NCBI GenBank assembly: GCA_965216425.1
Contig: CBDCFV010000005.1
Coordinates: forward strand, 1,116,001 to 1,180,000
Source of the DNA: CBDCFV01 sp965216425
Lineage (GTDB): Bacteria > Chloroflexota > Dehalococcoidia > Lucifugimonadales > UBA3495
DNA length: 64,000 bases
Direction: 5' to 3'
This document shows positions 42,206 to 51,484 of the stretch, piece after piece. The translations under genes were made by a program, and so were the position numbers. The notes beneath the pieces were generated by a model. That model worked only from the letters and a program-made list of their open reading frames with translations. It did not search any database and was not told where the DNA came from. Position 1 is the first letter of the stretch. Each line of letters opens with the position of its first letter.

Positions 42206-42400
42206 AGCTTGACGGCCCATTTAATCCCCCGTCTTCACGGGGGCAGTCGTCATTCCTGTGGAAACGGGAATCCATAGTCGTTGGAAAGGGTAAATTTGCG
42301 TATGGGAGACAGTGTGGATTCCCGCCCCCGCCTTCGCGGGGGTGACGTTCCTTCGTGGGAATGACGGGTATCGAGCGGGAATGACGGAAGGTTTTGAGTG
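42206..42400. repeat. Cluster of GGGAATGAC-type palindromes before rplI
   Basis: CCCCCGTCTTCACGGGGG, GTCATTCCTGTGGAAACGGGAATCC and GGATTCCCGCCCCCGCCTTCGCGGGGG lie in a row, followed by GGAATGACGGG and GGGAATGACGG units. With the family C element and the REP-like unit they fill the 900-bp gap between tenA and rplI. I see no gene in that gap. Confidence 0.6.
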
Positions 42401-42479
42401 ACGAAAGGTTTTACGGTAGATTTGGCCTGTCTGGTGCGTTGATAGTTAAAACGCGATTGCCTTGGTACAGGCCATTGGT

Positions 42480-42512
42480 GGGCTGCTTTATATTGATGGG
42501 CTGCTTTATAAT
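42480..42512 (+). promoter_or_regulatory. rplI operon promoter region with direct repeat
   Basis: GGGCTGCTTTATA occurs at 42480-42492 and again at 42498-42510, an 18-bp period. The second copy forms a perfect -10, TATAAT, at 42507-42512, 40 bases before the rplI ATG. No good -35 is visible, so the repeat may be an activator or attenuation feature, or simply a duplication. Confidence 0.45.
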
Positions 42513-42551
42513 GTAGGTAAATTCAGCCCCCAGATAAAGGACGTGACCAGT

Positions 42552-43001
42552 ATGGAAGTCGTTTTCATCCAGGACGTGGAGAACCAAGCCCATGCCGGCG
42601 AAGTAAAGCGGGTGGCCGACGGGTTTGCGAGGAACTACTTGATCCCGCAGGGTCTGGCGGAAATGGCCACACCGGAGGTATTGAAAAGGCTGCATAAAAT
42701 AAGGGCGGCCGGGGACGACGCCCGAATCCGCGAGACCGAAAGCATGCGGGAGTTGGCGGAGGCTATCAATGAGACGCAAATAACCCTTCAAGCCAGGGTT
42801 ACCCCCACCGGCAGGTACTACGGGGCGATAACCAACGCCCGTATCGCTGCTGAACTGGGAGAGGTTGTGGGCAGGCCCATAGACCGTCGGCTTGTCGAGT
42901 CCACCGAGTCCATCCGTGAGCCGGGTGAGTACGACATCGTCCTGCAATTTTCCAACGAGGTCCAAGCGACTATTCATGTACTAGCAGAGATAGAAGAATA
43001 G
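42552..43001 (+). CDS. rplI: 50S ribosomal protein L9
   Basis: 149 residues, the normal bL9 length. The N-terminal domain MEVVFIQDVENQAHAGEVKRVADGFARNYLIPQGLA contains the L9 signature G-x(2)-x-x-V-x-x-G-x-x-R-N-x-L-x-P-x-G-x-A. A connecting helix and a C-terminal domain (LEARVTPTGR-like, GEYDIVLQFSNEVQATIHV) follow. AAAGGA precedes the ATG at 42552; the ORF from 42462 is a run-in. It is the first gene of rplI-dnaB-dnaD-dnaC-like, with dnaB four bases downstream. Confidence 0.95.
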   Translation: MEVVFIQDVENQAHAGEVKRVADGFARNYLIPQGLAEMATPEVLKRLHKIRAAGDDARIRETESMRELAEAINETQITLQARVTPTGRYYGAITNARIAAELGEVVGRPIDRRLVESTESIREPGEYDIVLQFSNEVQATIHVLAEIEE

Positions 43002-43005
43002 CCAG

Positions 43006-44373
43006 ATGTACGCCGAGAAACTTCTTCCACACGACATTGAGGCGGAAGAAGCGGTAGTTGGGTCGTTGTTGATAGATGGGGACTGTTTCCTCCGCATCTC
43101 ATCGCTGATTAAACCGCAGGACTTCTACCGGGAACGGAACCAGGCCTGTTTCGCCGCCGCCAGCGCCCTGTTTGAGCGCAATGAGGTCATAGACCAAGTG
43201 ACGCTGGCGCGGGAGCTTGACCGCATCAACCAACTTGATGCGGTGGGAGGCATGGCTTACCTCAGCCATCTGGTCTCCGTTACTCCCACGTCCGCCCACT
43301 CCGAGCACTACGCTCATTTGGTGGCCCGCACTTCTACGATGAGGACGCTCATAGATGCAGCGTCCCGCATCTCGGCAATGGGCTACGAGGACACCGCGGA
43401 CGTCGACGTTACCCTGCGTCAAGCCGAGGATATCCTGTTCAGCGTACGCTCCGGCCAAGTGGAGCGTGGGTTCATTCCGCTGCGGCAAATTTACGACCAG
43501 TATCTGGAGGACCGGGCTACCATCGTTGACCCTGGTGTTGACGGCGGCCCTCCCTTGGTTACCGGGTATAACGATATCGACGAGCTGCTGGGCGGCCTGC
43601 AACGGTCCGACCTGATAATTCTCGGCGCCCGGCCAGCGATGGGCAAAAGCAGTCTGATGCTGAATGTATCGCTCAGCGCAGCCCAAAGCGGAGCGACCGT
43701 CGGCGTTTTCAGCCTTGAAATGAGCCGCGAGCAACTGGCGTTGCGTATCTTGGCGTCCGACGCCGAAATAGACTCCCATCGCCTCCGTCTTGGCTTGTAC
43801 ACCGAGGCTGAGGAACAGCGGATTATCGACTCCATAGGCCGGTTGTCCGAGTTGCCGGTATACATCGACGATACCCCACTGCAAGCGATGGCGGAAATAC
43901 GCAGCAAGGGTCGCCGCTTGTCCTTGGAGCGGGGTCTTGACTTGCTGGTGGTGGACTATTTGCAACTTATTCAAGGGCGCGGCGGCCGCGGCGGGGAAAA
44001 CCGGGTACAGGAGATCAGCGAGATTTCCCGGTCCCTGAAAGGTATGGCGCGGGACCTCAACATCTCGTTGATTACCTGCTCGCAACTGAGCCGTGTGGTG
44101 GAAAACCGACCCGGCCACCGGCCCCAACTCTCGGACCTCCGCGACAGCGGGAGCATCGAGCAGGACGCCGACGTGGTCATGTTCATCCACCGGGAGGACA
44201 TTTACTACACCGAAGAGGAGTGGGAGCAGCAATTTCCCAGCCGTCAATACCCCAGGAACCTGGCTGAAATCATCGTGGCGAAGCACCGCAACGGCCCCAC
44301 CGGCAGCGTATCCCTGTACTTCCGCGATAACTTGGTGCGGTTCGACTCTCTACAGAGGGTGGACGTATTCTAG
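43006..44373 (+). CDS. dnaB: Replicative DNA helicase DnaB
   Basis: 455 residues. The N-terminal DnaB domain (LPHDIEAEEAVVGSLLIDGDCF) is followed by the RecA-like C-terminal domain with Walker A ILGARPAMGKSSLML, EMSREQLALRILASDAEID, Walker B LLVVDYLQLI and the DLRDSGSIEQDADVVMFIHRE block. It forms the hexameric fork helicase. It lies in an operon with a DnaD-like gene two bases downstream and a DnaC-like loader, which matches its job. No intein or frameshift is present. Confidence 0.96.
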   Translation: MYAEKLLPHDIEAEEAVVGSLLIDGDCFLRISSLIKPQDFYRERNQACFAAASALFERNEVIDQVTLARELDRINQLDAVGGMAYLSHLVSVTPTSAHSEHYAHLVARTSTMRTLIDAASRISAMGYEDTADVDVTLRQAEDILFSVRSGQVERGFIPLRQIYDQYLEDRATIVDPGVDGGPPLVTGYNDIDELLGGLQRSDLIILGARPAMGKSSLMLNVSLSAAQSGATVGVFSLEMSREQLALRILASDAEIDSHRLRLGLYTEAEEQRIIDSIGRLSELPVYIDDTPLQAMAEIRSKGRRLSLERGLDLLVVDYLQLIQGRGGRGGENRVQEISEISRSLKGMARDLNISLITCSQLSRVVENRPGHRPQLSDLRDSGSIEQDADVVMFIHREDIYYTEEEWEQQFPSRQYPRNLAEIIVAKHRNGPTGSVSLYFRDNLVRFDSLQRVDVF

Positions 44374-44375
44374 TC

Positions 44376-45110
44376 ATGTCATTCCCAGGGTTCACCAACA
44401 ACGAATCGTATACGCCGGTACCCAACACCCTGCTCGGGCCGCTGCTGGAGCAAATCGACGACGTTTCGGAGTTGAAAGTCGTTCTGCGGGCCTTCTGGCT
44501 ACTTCATCGCAAACGGGGTAACGTGCGGATGGCAGCGGTTGACGAGTTTCTTAACGATCTGACACTCCTGAAGAGCCTCAGCGCAGGCGGCCAGGACCCC
44601 CGGACGGCAGTCCGCCGCGGGCTGGACTTGGCGGTGGAACGAGGCGTTCTGCTTCAGCACCGATCCGATGGAGAGCAGGAAGGGTATCTCCTGAACACGC
44701 CCCACAACCGCCAAGCTCTTGCCCGGCTCAAAGCAACCGGAACGCCAACACCGAGCGACCGGCCGGAATGGGATGCTCCGAGCCCGGCTTGGTATGAAAA
44801 ACCAAATATTTTCGCCCTCTACGAAGAAAACATTGGAATGCTCACGCCCATCCTTGCTGAGGAGTTGCGGGAAGCGGAAGAGTCTTATCCTCAAGCATGG
44901 CTTCGGGACGCCTTTGCGATTGCAGTGACCGAAAACAAGCGAAGCTGGCGTTATATTGCGGGTATCCTCAGGCGTTGGGCGGCCGAAGGAAAGAATGATG
45001 GAAAGCCTGGGCGACATCCTCAGACGGATAACCGCCAGAAATATCTCAACGACTATGAACGGCGATGGGGCAGCCCTGGTGCGGGACGTCCCCAGGAGCG
45101 GTCCCGCTGA
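44376..45110 (+). CDS. DnaD-domain replication protein
   Basis: 244 residues. The N-terminal winged-helix-like part (FTNNESYTPVPNTLLGPLLEQIDDVSELKVVLRAFWLLHRKRG) is typical of DnaD-like initiators. The C-terminal DnaD domain is FALYEENIGMLTPILAEELREAEESYPQAWLRDAFAIAVTENKRSWRYIAGILRRWAAEG, containing the YExx-IG-xLTP and W-x-YI-x-x-IL motifs. Such proteins help load DnaB at origins or restart sites. Its 3' end overlaps the start of the loader gene by over 100 bases, indicating tight coupling. Confidence 0.85.
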   Translation: MSFPGFTNNESYTPVPNTLLGPLLEQIDDVSELKVVLRAFWLLHRKRGNVRMAAVDEFLNDLTLLKSLSAGGQDPRTAVRRGLDLAVERGVLLQHRSDGEQEGYLLNTPHNRQALARLKATGTPTPSDRPEWDAPSPAWYEKPNIFALYEENIGMLTPILAEELREAEESYPQAWLRDAFAIAVTENKRSWRYIAGILRRWAAEGKNDGKPGRHPQTDNRQKYLNDYERRWGSPGAGRPQERSR

Positions 45111-46386
45111 AGAAGCCTGCGCTGTATGCAACGGGGCCGGTTGGGTCAGTAAACGAGTCCCGGTAGGCCACCCCGATTTTGGTCGCACCTTCCCCTGCGA
45201 CTGCCAGGAAACGAAGAACCCCGCCAGCCGTACCGACGCCCTTCGCCGTTACAGCAACCTCGGGCCTTTGACCCGCATCACCTTTTTGAACACCCGGCAG
45301 GACGGGCCATTACCCGATGCCGCCAGCAGCCAGATGTTTCGGGCCGGGCTTAACGTTGCCATGAAATTCGCCGAGCGGCCCGACGGCTGGCTGGTGTTTA
45401 CGGGTCCCAGCGGTAGCGGCAAGACCCACTTGGCCGTGGCGATCGCCAACCGTTGCATCGAGCATGGCGAGACAACTTTTTTCATCGCAGCGGCCGACTT
45501 GTTGGACCACCTGCGGGCCAGCTATTCCCCGGATAACCCGGTCTCCTACGATGAGCTGTTTGACCAAGTGCGGAATGTGCCAGTACTGGTGCTGGACGAC
45601 CTGGGCGGCAACAGCGCCACTCCCTGGGCCGAGGAAAAGCTGTTCCAAGTCATCAACCACCGGTCCAATCTATCTCTTCCCACCGTCATTACCGTCCGCG
45701 GCCCGCTGCACCGCTTGAACGAGCACTTGCGAACCCGCATAGAGTCGTTGGATGGCTTCTCCCAAGTACACCAGTTGGGCCAGTACAATACCCGCCTCAC
45801 CCGCGGAATCGGGGACTTGCCCACGGAAATGCATCAGCGGATGACTTTCGCAACCTTCGACACGGGAGGCGGACGCGGGACCGACCGCACGGGCCGGGAT
45901 TCTCTCGAATCGGCCAAGGCCGCCGCCCAGACCTTCGCCAACGACCCTGAGGGTTGGGTCCTGTTCACCGGCCCTCACGGTTCCGGCAAGACGCACCTCG
46001 CGGTGGCTATTGCGAGCGAATGCCTGCGAAGGGACCGCTCCGTTTTCTACACCTTTGTGCCGACCCTGTTAGACCACCTGAGAGGGACATTCAATCCCGA
46101 CAGCCCCATCGGTTACGATGAATTGTTCGAGCAAATCAAGACGGTGCCCCTGCTGATTCTGGATGACCTGGGGGCGGAGCACAGCACCCCTTGGGCTGAA
46201 GAAAAGCTTTATCAGATCGTCGTCCACCGCCACGAAGCCCGGCTGTCAACGGTAATCACCAGCAATTCCAGCATAGACGATCTGGAGAAATCCCGGCCTC
46301 GGATTGGCTCCCGCCTCATGGACAACGGTGTCGTCGATTGGCAACCCATCGCCGCATCCAATTACCGCGACCAGCGCAGGGCCTGA
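44995..46386 (+). CDS. Double-domain DnaC/DnaI-like helicase loader ATPase
   Basis: 463 residues from the ATG at 44995 (AAGGA upstream). A short zinc-ribbon-like segment (CAVCNGAGW and FPCDCQE, about residues 42-70) is followed by two similar AAA+ domains. Domain 1 has Walker A GPSGSGKTHLAVA (about 137-149), Walker B VLVLDDLGG and an arginine-finger region HLRTRIES. Domain 2 has GPHGSGKTHLAVA (about 326-338), LLILDDLGAE and RPRIGSRLMD. Ordinary DnaC/DnaI has one such domain of about 250-300 residues. Both look ATP-competent. It presumably loads the DnaB encoded upstream. Confidence 0.88.
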   Translation: MMESLGDILRRITARNISTTMNGDGAALVRDVPRSGPAEEACAVCNGAGWVSKRVPVGHPDFGRTFPCDCQETKNPASRTDALRRYSNLGPLTRITFLNTRQDGPLPDAASSQMFRAGLNVAMKFAERPDGWLVFTGPSGSGKTHLAVAIANRCIEHGETTFFIAAADLLDHLRASYSPDNPVSYDELFDQVRNVPVLVLDDLGGNSATPWAEEKLFQVINHRSNLSLPTVITVRGPLHRLNEHLRTRIESLDGFSQVHQLGQYNTRLTRGIGDLPTEMHQRMTFATFDTGGGRGTDRTGRDSLESAKAAAQTFANDPEGWVLFTGPHGSGKTHLAVAIASECLRRDRSVFYTFVPTLLDHLRGTFNPDSPIGYDELFEQIKTVPLLILDDLGAEHSTPWAEEKLYQIVVHRHEARLSTVITSNSSIDDLEKSRPRIGSRLMDNGVVDWQPIAASNYRDQRRA

Positions 46387-46499
46387 TCTGTGTTGCCATG
46401 TGCAAAATCAGGCACTCCAGCAGCCTCAAATCGTCATTCAGGCGAAATCGGAAATCCAGAAGCGCTATCAGCCAGTCACGTTCTGTCCCCCTAGAAGTC

Positions 46500-46605
46500 C
46501 CTGGATTCCCGCCTGCGCGGGAATGACGGAGACCTACGGGCACGACGGGAACTCGGGGAATGACGGAGATTTGTGGGCACGACCAGGATCTGGGGAATGA
46601 CCGGG
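46500..46605. repeat. GGGAATGAC palindrome with 37-bp tandem units
   Basis: GGATTCCCGCCTGCGCGGGAATGAC at about 46503 runs into two 37-bp units (46519-46555 and 46556-46592) and the start of a third (46593 on). Each begins GGGAATGACGGAGA and carries GGGCACGAC in the middle. The remainder of 46387-46722 has no gene. Confidence 0.65.
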
Positions 46606-46722
46606 AAATGTCAACACGCCCCGACATTGACATCCCCAATGGCTGCGAGTAACTTTAACCTCGCCGCACACAGGAATTTCCAGGCCCCGGCGTCACATGT
46701 TCCAGCGTATGAGGAGGTTGTC

Positions 46723-47280
46723 ATGGCTAGAATACCTGCTGCCACCAGAGAGAGCGTGCCGGAACAATACCGGGTTGCGTTCGATGAAGTTGTTCAGGAA
46801 CGGGGCGGTGTGCCCACCGGCGGTCCGGGCTCGGTGACGATAAACAGTCCTGAGGTAGCCAAGAGGACCAATCACCTCTCGGCATACTTGAGGCAGGGTT
46901 CCGGTCTGCCCGCCAAGATACAGGAATTGGCCATGCTGACCACCGCACGGGAGTTGGACTGTCAATATATCTGGAATGCCCACGCCGCGGCGGGCCGCCA
47001 AGCCGGGCTTAGCGACGCGCTGGTGGATGCGATGCGCGACAAGCGGGATCTGCCGGATATGTCTGCCGACGAGGCGGCGGTGGTGAACCTGGGATTGGAC
47101 TTCTACCGCACCCACAAGGTCAGCGACGCCACCTACAACGCAGCGGTGGAACAGTTCGGCGTCCACGGTCTGACAAACTTGGTCAACCTGATGGCTTACT
47201 ACGCCCTGCTGGCCTTTAACGCCAACACCTTCCGGATAGACCTTCCCGCCGACCGGACCGAGACCGAGTTGCCCATTTAG
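46723..47280 (+). CDS. Carboxymuconolactone decarboxylase family protein
   Basis: 185 residues. LPAKIQELAMLTTARELDCQYIWNAHAAAGRQAGLSDALVDAM is the CMD core, followed by the second helical half HKVSDATYNAAVEQFGVHGLTNLVNLMAYYALLAFNANTF. It is a paralogue of the protein at 888, sharing the SDATY-x-A-V and TTA-x-E-x-x-x-Q-Y patterns. Only one cysteine (Cys in ELDCQY) is present, so no AhpD-type CxxC. GAGGAGG lies seven bases before the ATG, and the longer frame from 46573 is rejected. The substrate is unknown. Confidence 0.82.
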   Translation: MARIPAATRESVPEQYRVAFDEVVQERGGVPTGGPGSVTINSPEVAKRTNHLSAYLRQGSGLPAKIQELAMLTTARELDCQYIWNAHAAAGRQAGLSDALVDAMRDKRDLPDMSADEAAVVNLGLDFYRTHKVSDATYNAAVEQFGVHGLTNLVNLMAYYALLAFNANTFRIDLPADRTETELPI

Positions 47281-47480
47281 GTTTCCCGTACCAAGCAACG
47301 TCTTTTTGAATTTGGCGGCGTAACGGAGCCCGCTCTCCGTATGACCCGGCGGCTGGGTTGCCGCCGGGTCCCGCCTGAAGTTGAGCGTCAACGAAACAGC
47401 CGGGAAACAGCCGGGAAACCTTCGCCCGCCGCCTTTTGCTATCGTCTACAGCGCAATCCCAAACAGGTTAGTTAACGCCT

Positions 47481-49307
47481 ATGTCAACGAACGCCGACAA
47501 CCCTTCAATCCAGTGGCAAGCGTGGGACGAAAAAGCCTTCAGCGCCGCCGAAGCGGAAAGTAAGCCGGTGTTGCTCACTTTGACCGCCACTTGGTGTCAC
47601 TGGTGCCACGTCATGGACCAGACTTCCTACTCGGACCGCCGCGTCATAGACATGGTGAACGAAAGGTTCGTACCGGTCCGGGTGGATGTTGACCAGAGGC
47701 CGGATATTTCTCTGCGCTATAACCAGGGCGGTTTCCCGTCCATCGCCCTGCTGGACAGCCAAGCCCGGTTGATTACCGGACGAGTGTACACGCCGCCGGA
47801 CGAGATGGCGCAACTGCTGGAGCAGGCGAGCAGCAGGTACGCCGGTTCCGCCGACGTGGTTGAGACGTCCTTTGACGGCATCACCGTTCCGGCGTCGAGC
47901 GCGCCGACCGATGGCGGACCCGGCGCCACGGCTGACTTGGTGCTGGACAAGCTGCGGGAGTTGTACGACGCCGACTTTGGCGGGTTTGGCTTGGAGCCGA
48001 AGCAGCCGCCTTGGGAAGCCTTGGGGCTATTGGCGGCGCGGTACAGCCGCAGCGGCGACAAGACGTTGCTGGACATGGTGAAAGCAACCCTGGATGGAAT
48101 GTACGACGGCCTCTGTGACCGCAACGACCAAGGATTCTTCCGTTACTCGGTGTCGCGTGACTGGCGCGTGCCCCATTACGAGAAGATGCTTTACACCAAC
48201 GCGTCTCTGGCTGCGGCGTACTTGGACGCGGCACAACTTACCGGCAGGCAGACCTACCGCAAGGCCGCCGCCAGCGCATTGGACTACATGCTTTCCACTC
48301 TCTACGATGAGAAGGCAGGCCTCTTTTACGGCAGCCAGGACGCCGGCGAGGAGTATTACCGGCTGCCGTGGAAGGACCGTCACCCTTATATTCAGCCAGC
48401 CATAGACCGCACGTTCTATACCGGCTGGAACGCCGCCGCCGCCTCGGCGCTGTTGAAAGGGGTTGCTGTGCTGGGCGCGGACCGTTATATCCGTGCCGCC
48501 ACGCAAGTCCTTGACCTGATTTGGGATGAGGCCACGGCCGCTTCCGGCGGACTCCGCCATACCGTCAACGGGAATAGTGACGGCCCCGAATACTTGGCGG
48601 ACTACGTGCACGCCCTGCGCGCTTACTTGGAGCTATACCAAGTGGACGCCAACCCCAACGCTTTGCGAAAGGCTGAGAGCTTGGTCGCACAGGTCCAAGA
48701 GTCGTTCTCTGATGATGGAGGCGAGGGGTTCTACGATACGGCGTACCGGCAGTCAACGCCGGGGGTTGTTCTACCCCGGGAGAAGCCGTTGTTGGAGAAC
48801 TCGCTGCTGGCTGAGGCGCTGGTCAAGCTTTCCTACTTGGTAGACGACCACAGATACCAGCAACTTGCGAGGGACACCCTGGCGGCGTTCGACGGCGTCG
48901 CCCCCAATGGCACCTACCTTGGCCCGGCGGGATCGCGGCGGATGGAGAGGGACGAAGAGCGTTTGTTCCTGCCCGCCGGCTCCGCTTGGGCGAGAGCTTG
49001 GGACGCGGTGGACCAAGGGCCGGTGCACGAGGTTATCGTGGGCCGTTCATCGGACTCGCGGACTAAACGATTGCTTACGGCCACTTTGCGGGCCCACGCT
49101 CCGCATAAAGTCGTCCAGTGCTTGGACCCCGGCCAGGACATGGACAGGATTGAAGCACTTGGCTTCCCTGCCGGAGAAACGCCCACGCTTTACATCTGCA
49201 TGGGCGGTATGTGCTTGGCGCCCATAGCCAACCCTTCGGAAGTGCGCCAAGTCGCCGCAACCCGCCCGTGGGCCAGCGTACCCCAGTTCACTACCTGGAA
49301 TTTCTGA
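47481..49307 (+). CDS. Thioredoxin-domain protein of the YyaL/SPATA20 (DUF255) family
   Basis: 608 residues. The N-terminal thioredoxin-like domain carries TATWCHWCHVMDQTSY, with the family's W-C-H-W-C-H motif (Cys39, Cys42). A long (alpha/alpha)-barrel region follows, with the N-acylglucosamine-epimerase-like blocks GGFGLEPKQPPWEALGLLAARY, FFRYSVSRDWRVPHYEKMLYTNA and KDRHPYIQPAIDRTFYTGWNAAAASALL. The biochemical role of this widespread family is not settled. The length is slightly below the usual 650-700. The epoxide hydrolase starts 15 bases after the stop. Confidence 0.85.
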   Translation: MSTNADNPSIQWQAWDEKAFSAAEAESKPVLLTLTATWCHWCHVMDQTSYSDRRVIDMVNERFVPVRVDVDQRPDISLRYNQGGFPSIALLDSQARLITGRVYTPPDEMAQLLEQASSRYAGSADVVETSFDGITVPASSAPTDGGPGATADLVLDKLRELYDADFGGFGLEPKQPPWEALGLLAARYSRSGDKTLLDMVKATLDGMYDGLCDRNDQGFFRYSVSRDWRVPHYEKMLYTNASLAAAYLDAAQLTGRQTYRKAAASALDYMLSTLYDEKAGLFYGSQDAGEEYYRLPWKDRHPYIQPAIDRTFYTGWNAAAASALLKGVAVLGADRYIRAATQVLDLIWDEATAASGGLRHTVNGNSDGPEYLADYVHALRAYLELYQVDANPNALRKAESLVAQVQESFSDDGGEGFYDTAYRQSTPGVVLPREKPLLENSLLAEALVKLSYLVDDHRYQQLARDTLAAFDGVAPNGTYLGPAGSRRMERDEERLFLPAGSAWARAWDAVDQGPVHEVIVGRSSDSRTKRLLTATLRAHAPHKVVQCLDPGQDMDRIEALGFPAGETPTLYICMGGMCLAPIANPSEVRQVAATRPWASVPQFTTWNF

Positions 49308-49322
49308 GCAGGAGAGACCCGC

Positions 49323-50477
49323 ATGGATGTGCAGCCGTACAGGATTCACATTGAAGACGCGGTCCTTGACGACCTGAAAGACCGCCTTGCCCGTACCCGG
49401 TGGCCCGACGAGATTCCCGGTTCCGATTGGGACTATGGGTCCAACCTGGCCTACATCAAGGAGTTGGTGGAATACTGGCGCACCGGATTTGACTGGCGGG
49501 CACAGGAGGAACGTCTGAACCGCTTCCCCCACTTCATGACCAACATCGAAGGCATCGACATCCACTTTATCCATCAGAAGGGGACCGGCCCAAACCCGAT
49601 GCCGCTGGTGGTCACCCACGGTTGGCCCAGCACCTTTTTCGAGATTACGAAAATAATACCCCTCCTCGCTGATCCCGCTTCCCACGGCGGCTCTGCCGAG
49701 GACTCCTTCGACGTGGTGGTCCCATCCATGCCGGGCTACGGATTTTCCGGATTGACGAAGGACCGGGGCATGAGCGTGTTCAAGGTTGGAGACCTGTGGC
49801 CCAAGTTGATGACGGATGCCTTGGGCTATCCGAGGTTCGGGGCGCAGGGCGGCGACTGGGGAGCCGCGGTAACCACTCACTTGGGCTATGCCTACCCGGA
49901 CCAGCTTATTGGCATACACGTGACCGCCGTGACGCGACCGACCCCGTATATGGGCCCCGGCTCCCGTCCGTTGAATGAGGCCGAGCAACGTTTTCTGGAC
50001 GAGCGGGCGGCATGGCAGCAGTCCGAAGGCGGCTATGGTCACATTCAGGGCACCAAGCCCCAGACGCTGTCATACGGCCTGAACGACTCGCCCGCGGGCC
50101 TGGCGGCTTGGATAGTGGAGAAGTACCGTACTTGGAGTGATTGCAACGGCGACGTTGAGAGTAAGTACACCAAGGACGAGCTTCTTACCAACATAACCAT
50201 TTACTGGGTTACACAGACCATCAACGCGTCCACGCGCCTTTACTACGAGACTCAACGAATAGACTGGAACCTGGCGCAGGACGACGGGATCCGGGTGCCC
50301 ACCGGGGTGGCGGCATTCCCCCACGAAATCAGCCGTCCGCCCAGGGAATGGGCCGAGCGGTCATACAACGTCCAACGCTGGACGCAAATGCCCAGGGGCG
50401 GCCACTTCGCCGCCCTGGAAGAGCCGGCAATGCTGGTGGACGACATCCGGGCTTTCTTCCGGCCGTTGAGAGGGTAA
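49323..50477 (+). CDS. Epoxide hydrolase family protein
   Basis: 384 residues. The N-terminal EHN segment (PYRIHIEDAVLDDLKDRLARTRWPDEIPGSDWDYG, LNRFPHFMTNIEGIDIHFIH) precedes an alpha/beta hydrolase domain. VTHGWPSTFFE holds the oxyanion HGWP motif, and FGAQGGDWGAAVTTHLG gives aspartate as nucleophile in GGDWG. The C-terminal histidine is likely in RGGHFAALEEP. Such enzymes open epoxides to diols and are common in xenobiotic or terpene breakdown. AGGAGA is upstream. Probably cotranscribed with the thioredoxin-domain gene. Confidence 0.88.
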   Translation: MDVQPYRIHIEDAVLDDLKDRLARTRWPDEIPGSDWDYGSNLAYIKELVEYWRTGFDWRAQEERLNRFPHFMTNIEGIDIHFIHQKGTGPNPMPLVVTHGWPSTFFEITKIIPLLADPASHGGSAEDSFDVVVPSMPGYGFSGLTKDRGMSVFKVGDLWPKLMTDALGYPRFGAQGGDWGAAVTTHLGYAYPDQLIGIHVTAVTRPTPYMGPGSRPLNEAEQRFLDERAAWQQSEGGYGHIQGTKPQTLSYGLNDSPAGLAAWIVEKYRTWSDCNGDVESKYTKDELLTNITIYWVTQTINASTRLYYETQRIDWNLAQDDGIRVPTGVAAFPHEISRPPREWAERSYNVQRWTQMPRGGHFAALEEPAMLVDDIRAFFRPLRG

Positions 50478-50592
50478 TTCAGCCGCCGGTTGCCTGTTAT
50501 CGGAGAACCGGCGCCAGTGCATGTAAAACATCTTTGGATCATGGTTGTGGGAGACTAATGTCGAGTGGCCCACGACTTCAGGTGGTGAGAAT

Positions 50593-51402
50593 ATGCCGAT
50601 ACTGGACGTGAACGGGGACCAGTTCCATTACCATGTTGACGACTTCTCCGACCCTTGGCGTCCTTCCGAGCCGGTGTTGCTGCACCACTCTGCCGGAGGG
50701 AACCTGCATCGCTGGCGGGCCTGGGTGCCCACGTTGGCGCGTCGTCGTCCGGTGGTGCGGTTCGACATGCGGGGACACGCGGGGACGCCGCCCCTACCGG
50801 ACTTACGGTTTTCGCTGCCGGAGTTAGCCGCGGACATCGCCAGGGTTATGGACGGGCTGGGCATCGAAAAAGTTCACCTTGTCGGCGCGTCCGCCGGCGG
50901 TATAGTGAGCCTGCGTTTCGCCCACGACTTCCCGGACAGGTTGAACAGCCTGACGCTGGTTGCCTCCACTCCAAGACTTGCGCGCATGGGCGCCAGCATG
51001 GATGCCGGAAAGTGGCGAAGCATTCTGGAACAGGAAGGGACCAAGGCATGGCTGTTGTCGGACACCGACAAGCGCTTCGGACCCAACACCAGTCGTGATG
51101 TGATTGAATGGTACGCCGACGAAGGGGCGAAGACGTCGGCTCCAGCGGTTCTGGGCCTTCAGGGCTGTCTGCTGGCGGAGGACCTGATACCTCTGCTTCC
51201 TGATATAAATGTCCGGACACTCATATTGGCGGCATCCGAAGATGAGATTACTCCCTTTGAAGTGCAGCAACTGATGGTCCAGCAGATGCCCCGTGCGGTC
51301 CTGGAAGTCATTGACTGGGTGGGCCACAACATGAAAGTGGAGATTCCCGAGGCCCTGGCGGAAAGAACGCTTGATTTCATAGAGGGAGTCAGTAACGGCT
51401 AG
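50593..51402 (+). CDS. Alpha/beta hydrolase
   Basis: 269 residues. LLHHSAGGNLHRWRAWVPTLARRRPVVRFDMRGHAGTP is the N-terminal core, GASAGGIVSLRFAHDFPD the nucleophile elbow with serine, LAASEDEITP the acid region (Asp or Glu) and VGHNMKVEIPEALA the histidine. It resembles 3-oxoadipate enol-lactonase-type hydrolases in layout. The nucleophile motif is G-x-S-x-G (GASAG). The ATG at 50593 is chosen after GGTGAGAAT; the ORF from 50545 starts before it without support. It forms a row of catabolic-type genes with the epoxide hydrolase. Confidence 0.85.
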   Translation: MPILDVNGDQFHYHVDDFSDPWRPSEPVLLHHSAGGNLHRWRAWVPTLARRRPVVRFDMRGHAGTPPLPDLRFSLPELAADIARVMDGLGIEKVHLVGASAGGIVSLRFAHDFPDRLNSLTLVASTPRLARMGASMDAGKWRSILEQEGTKAWLLSDTDKRFGPNTSRDVIEWYADEGAKTSAPAVLGLQGCLLAEDLIPLLPDINVRTLILAASEDEITPFEVQQLMVQQMPRAVLEVIDWVGHNMKVEIPEALAERTLDFIEGVSNG

Positions 51403-51484
51403 CCTGGTTTGGTCCATGTGAGTTTGGGCGCCGCAGGGCGGCGTTGACACGGCAACAGGCGGGACTTATTATTTTGTGCACTGA

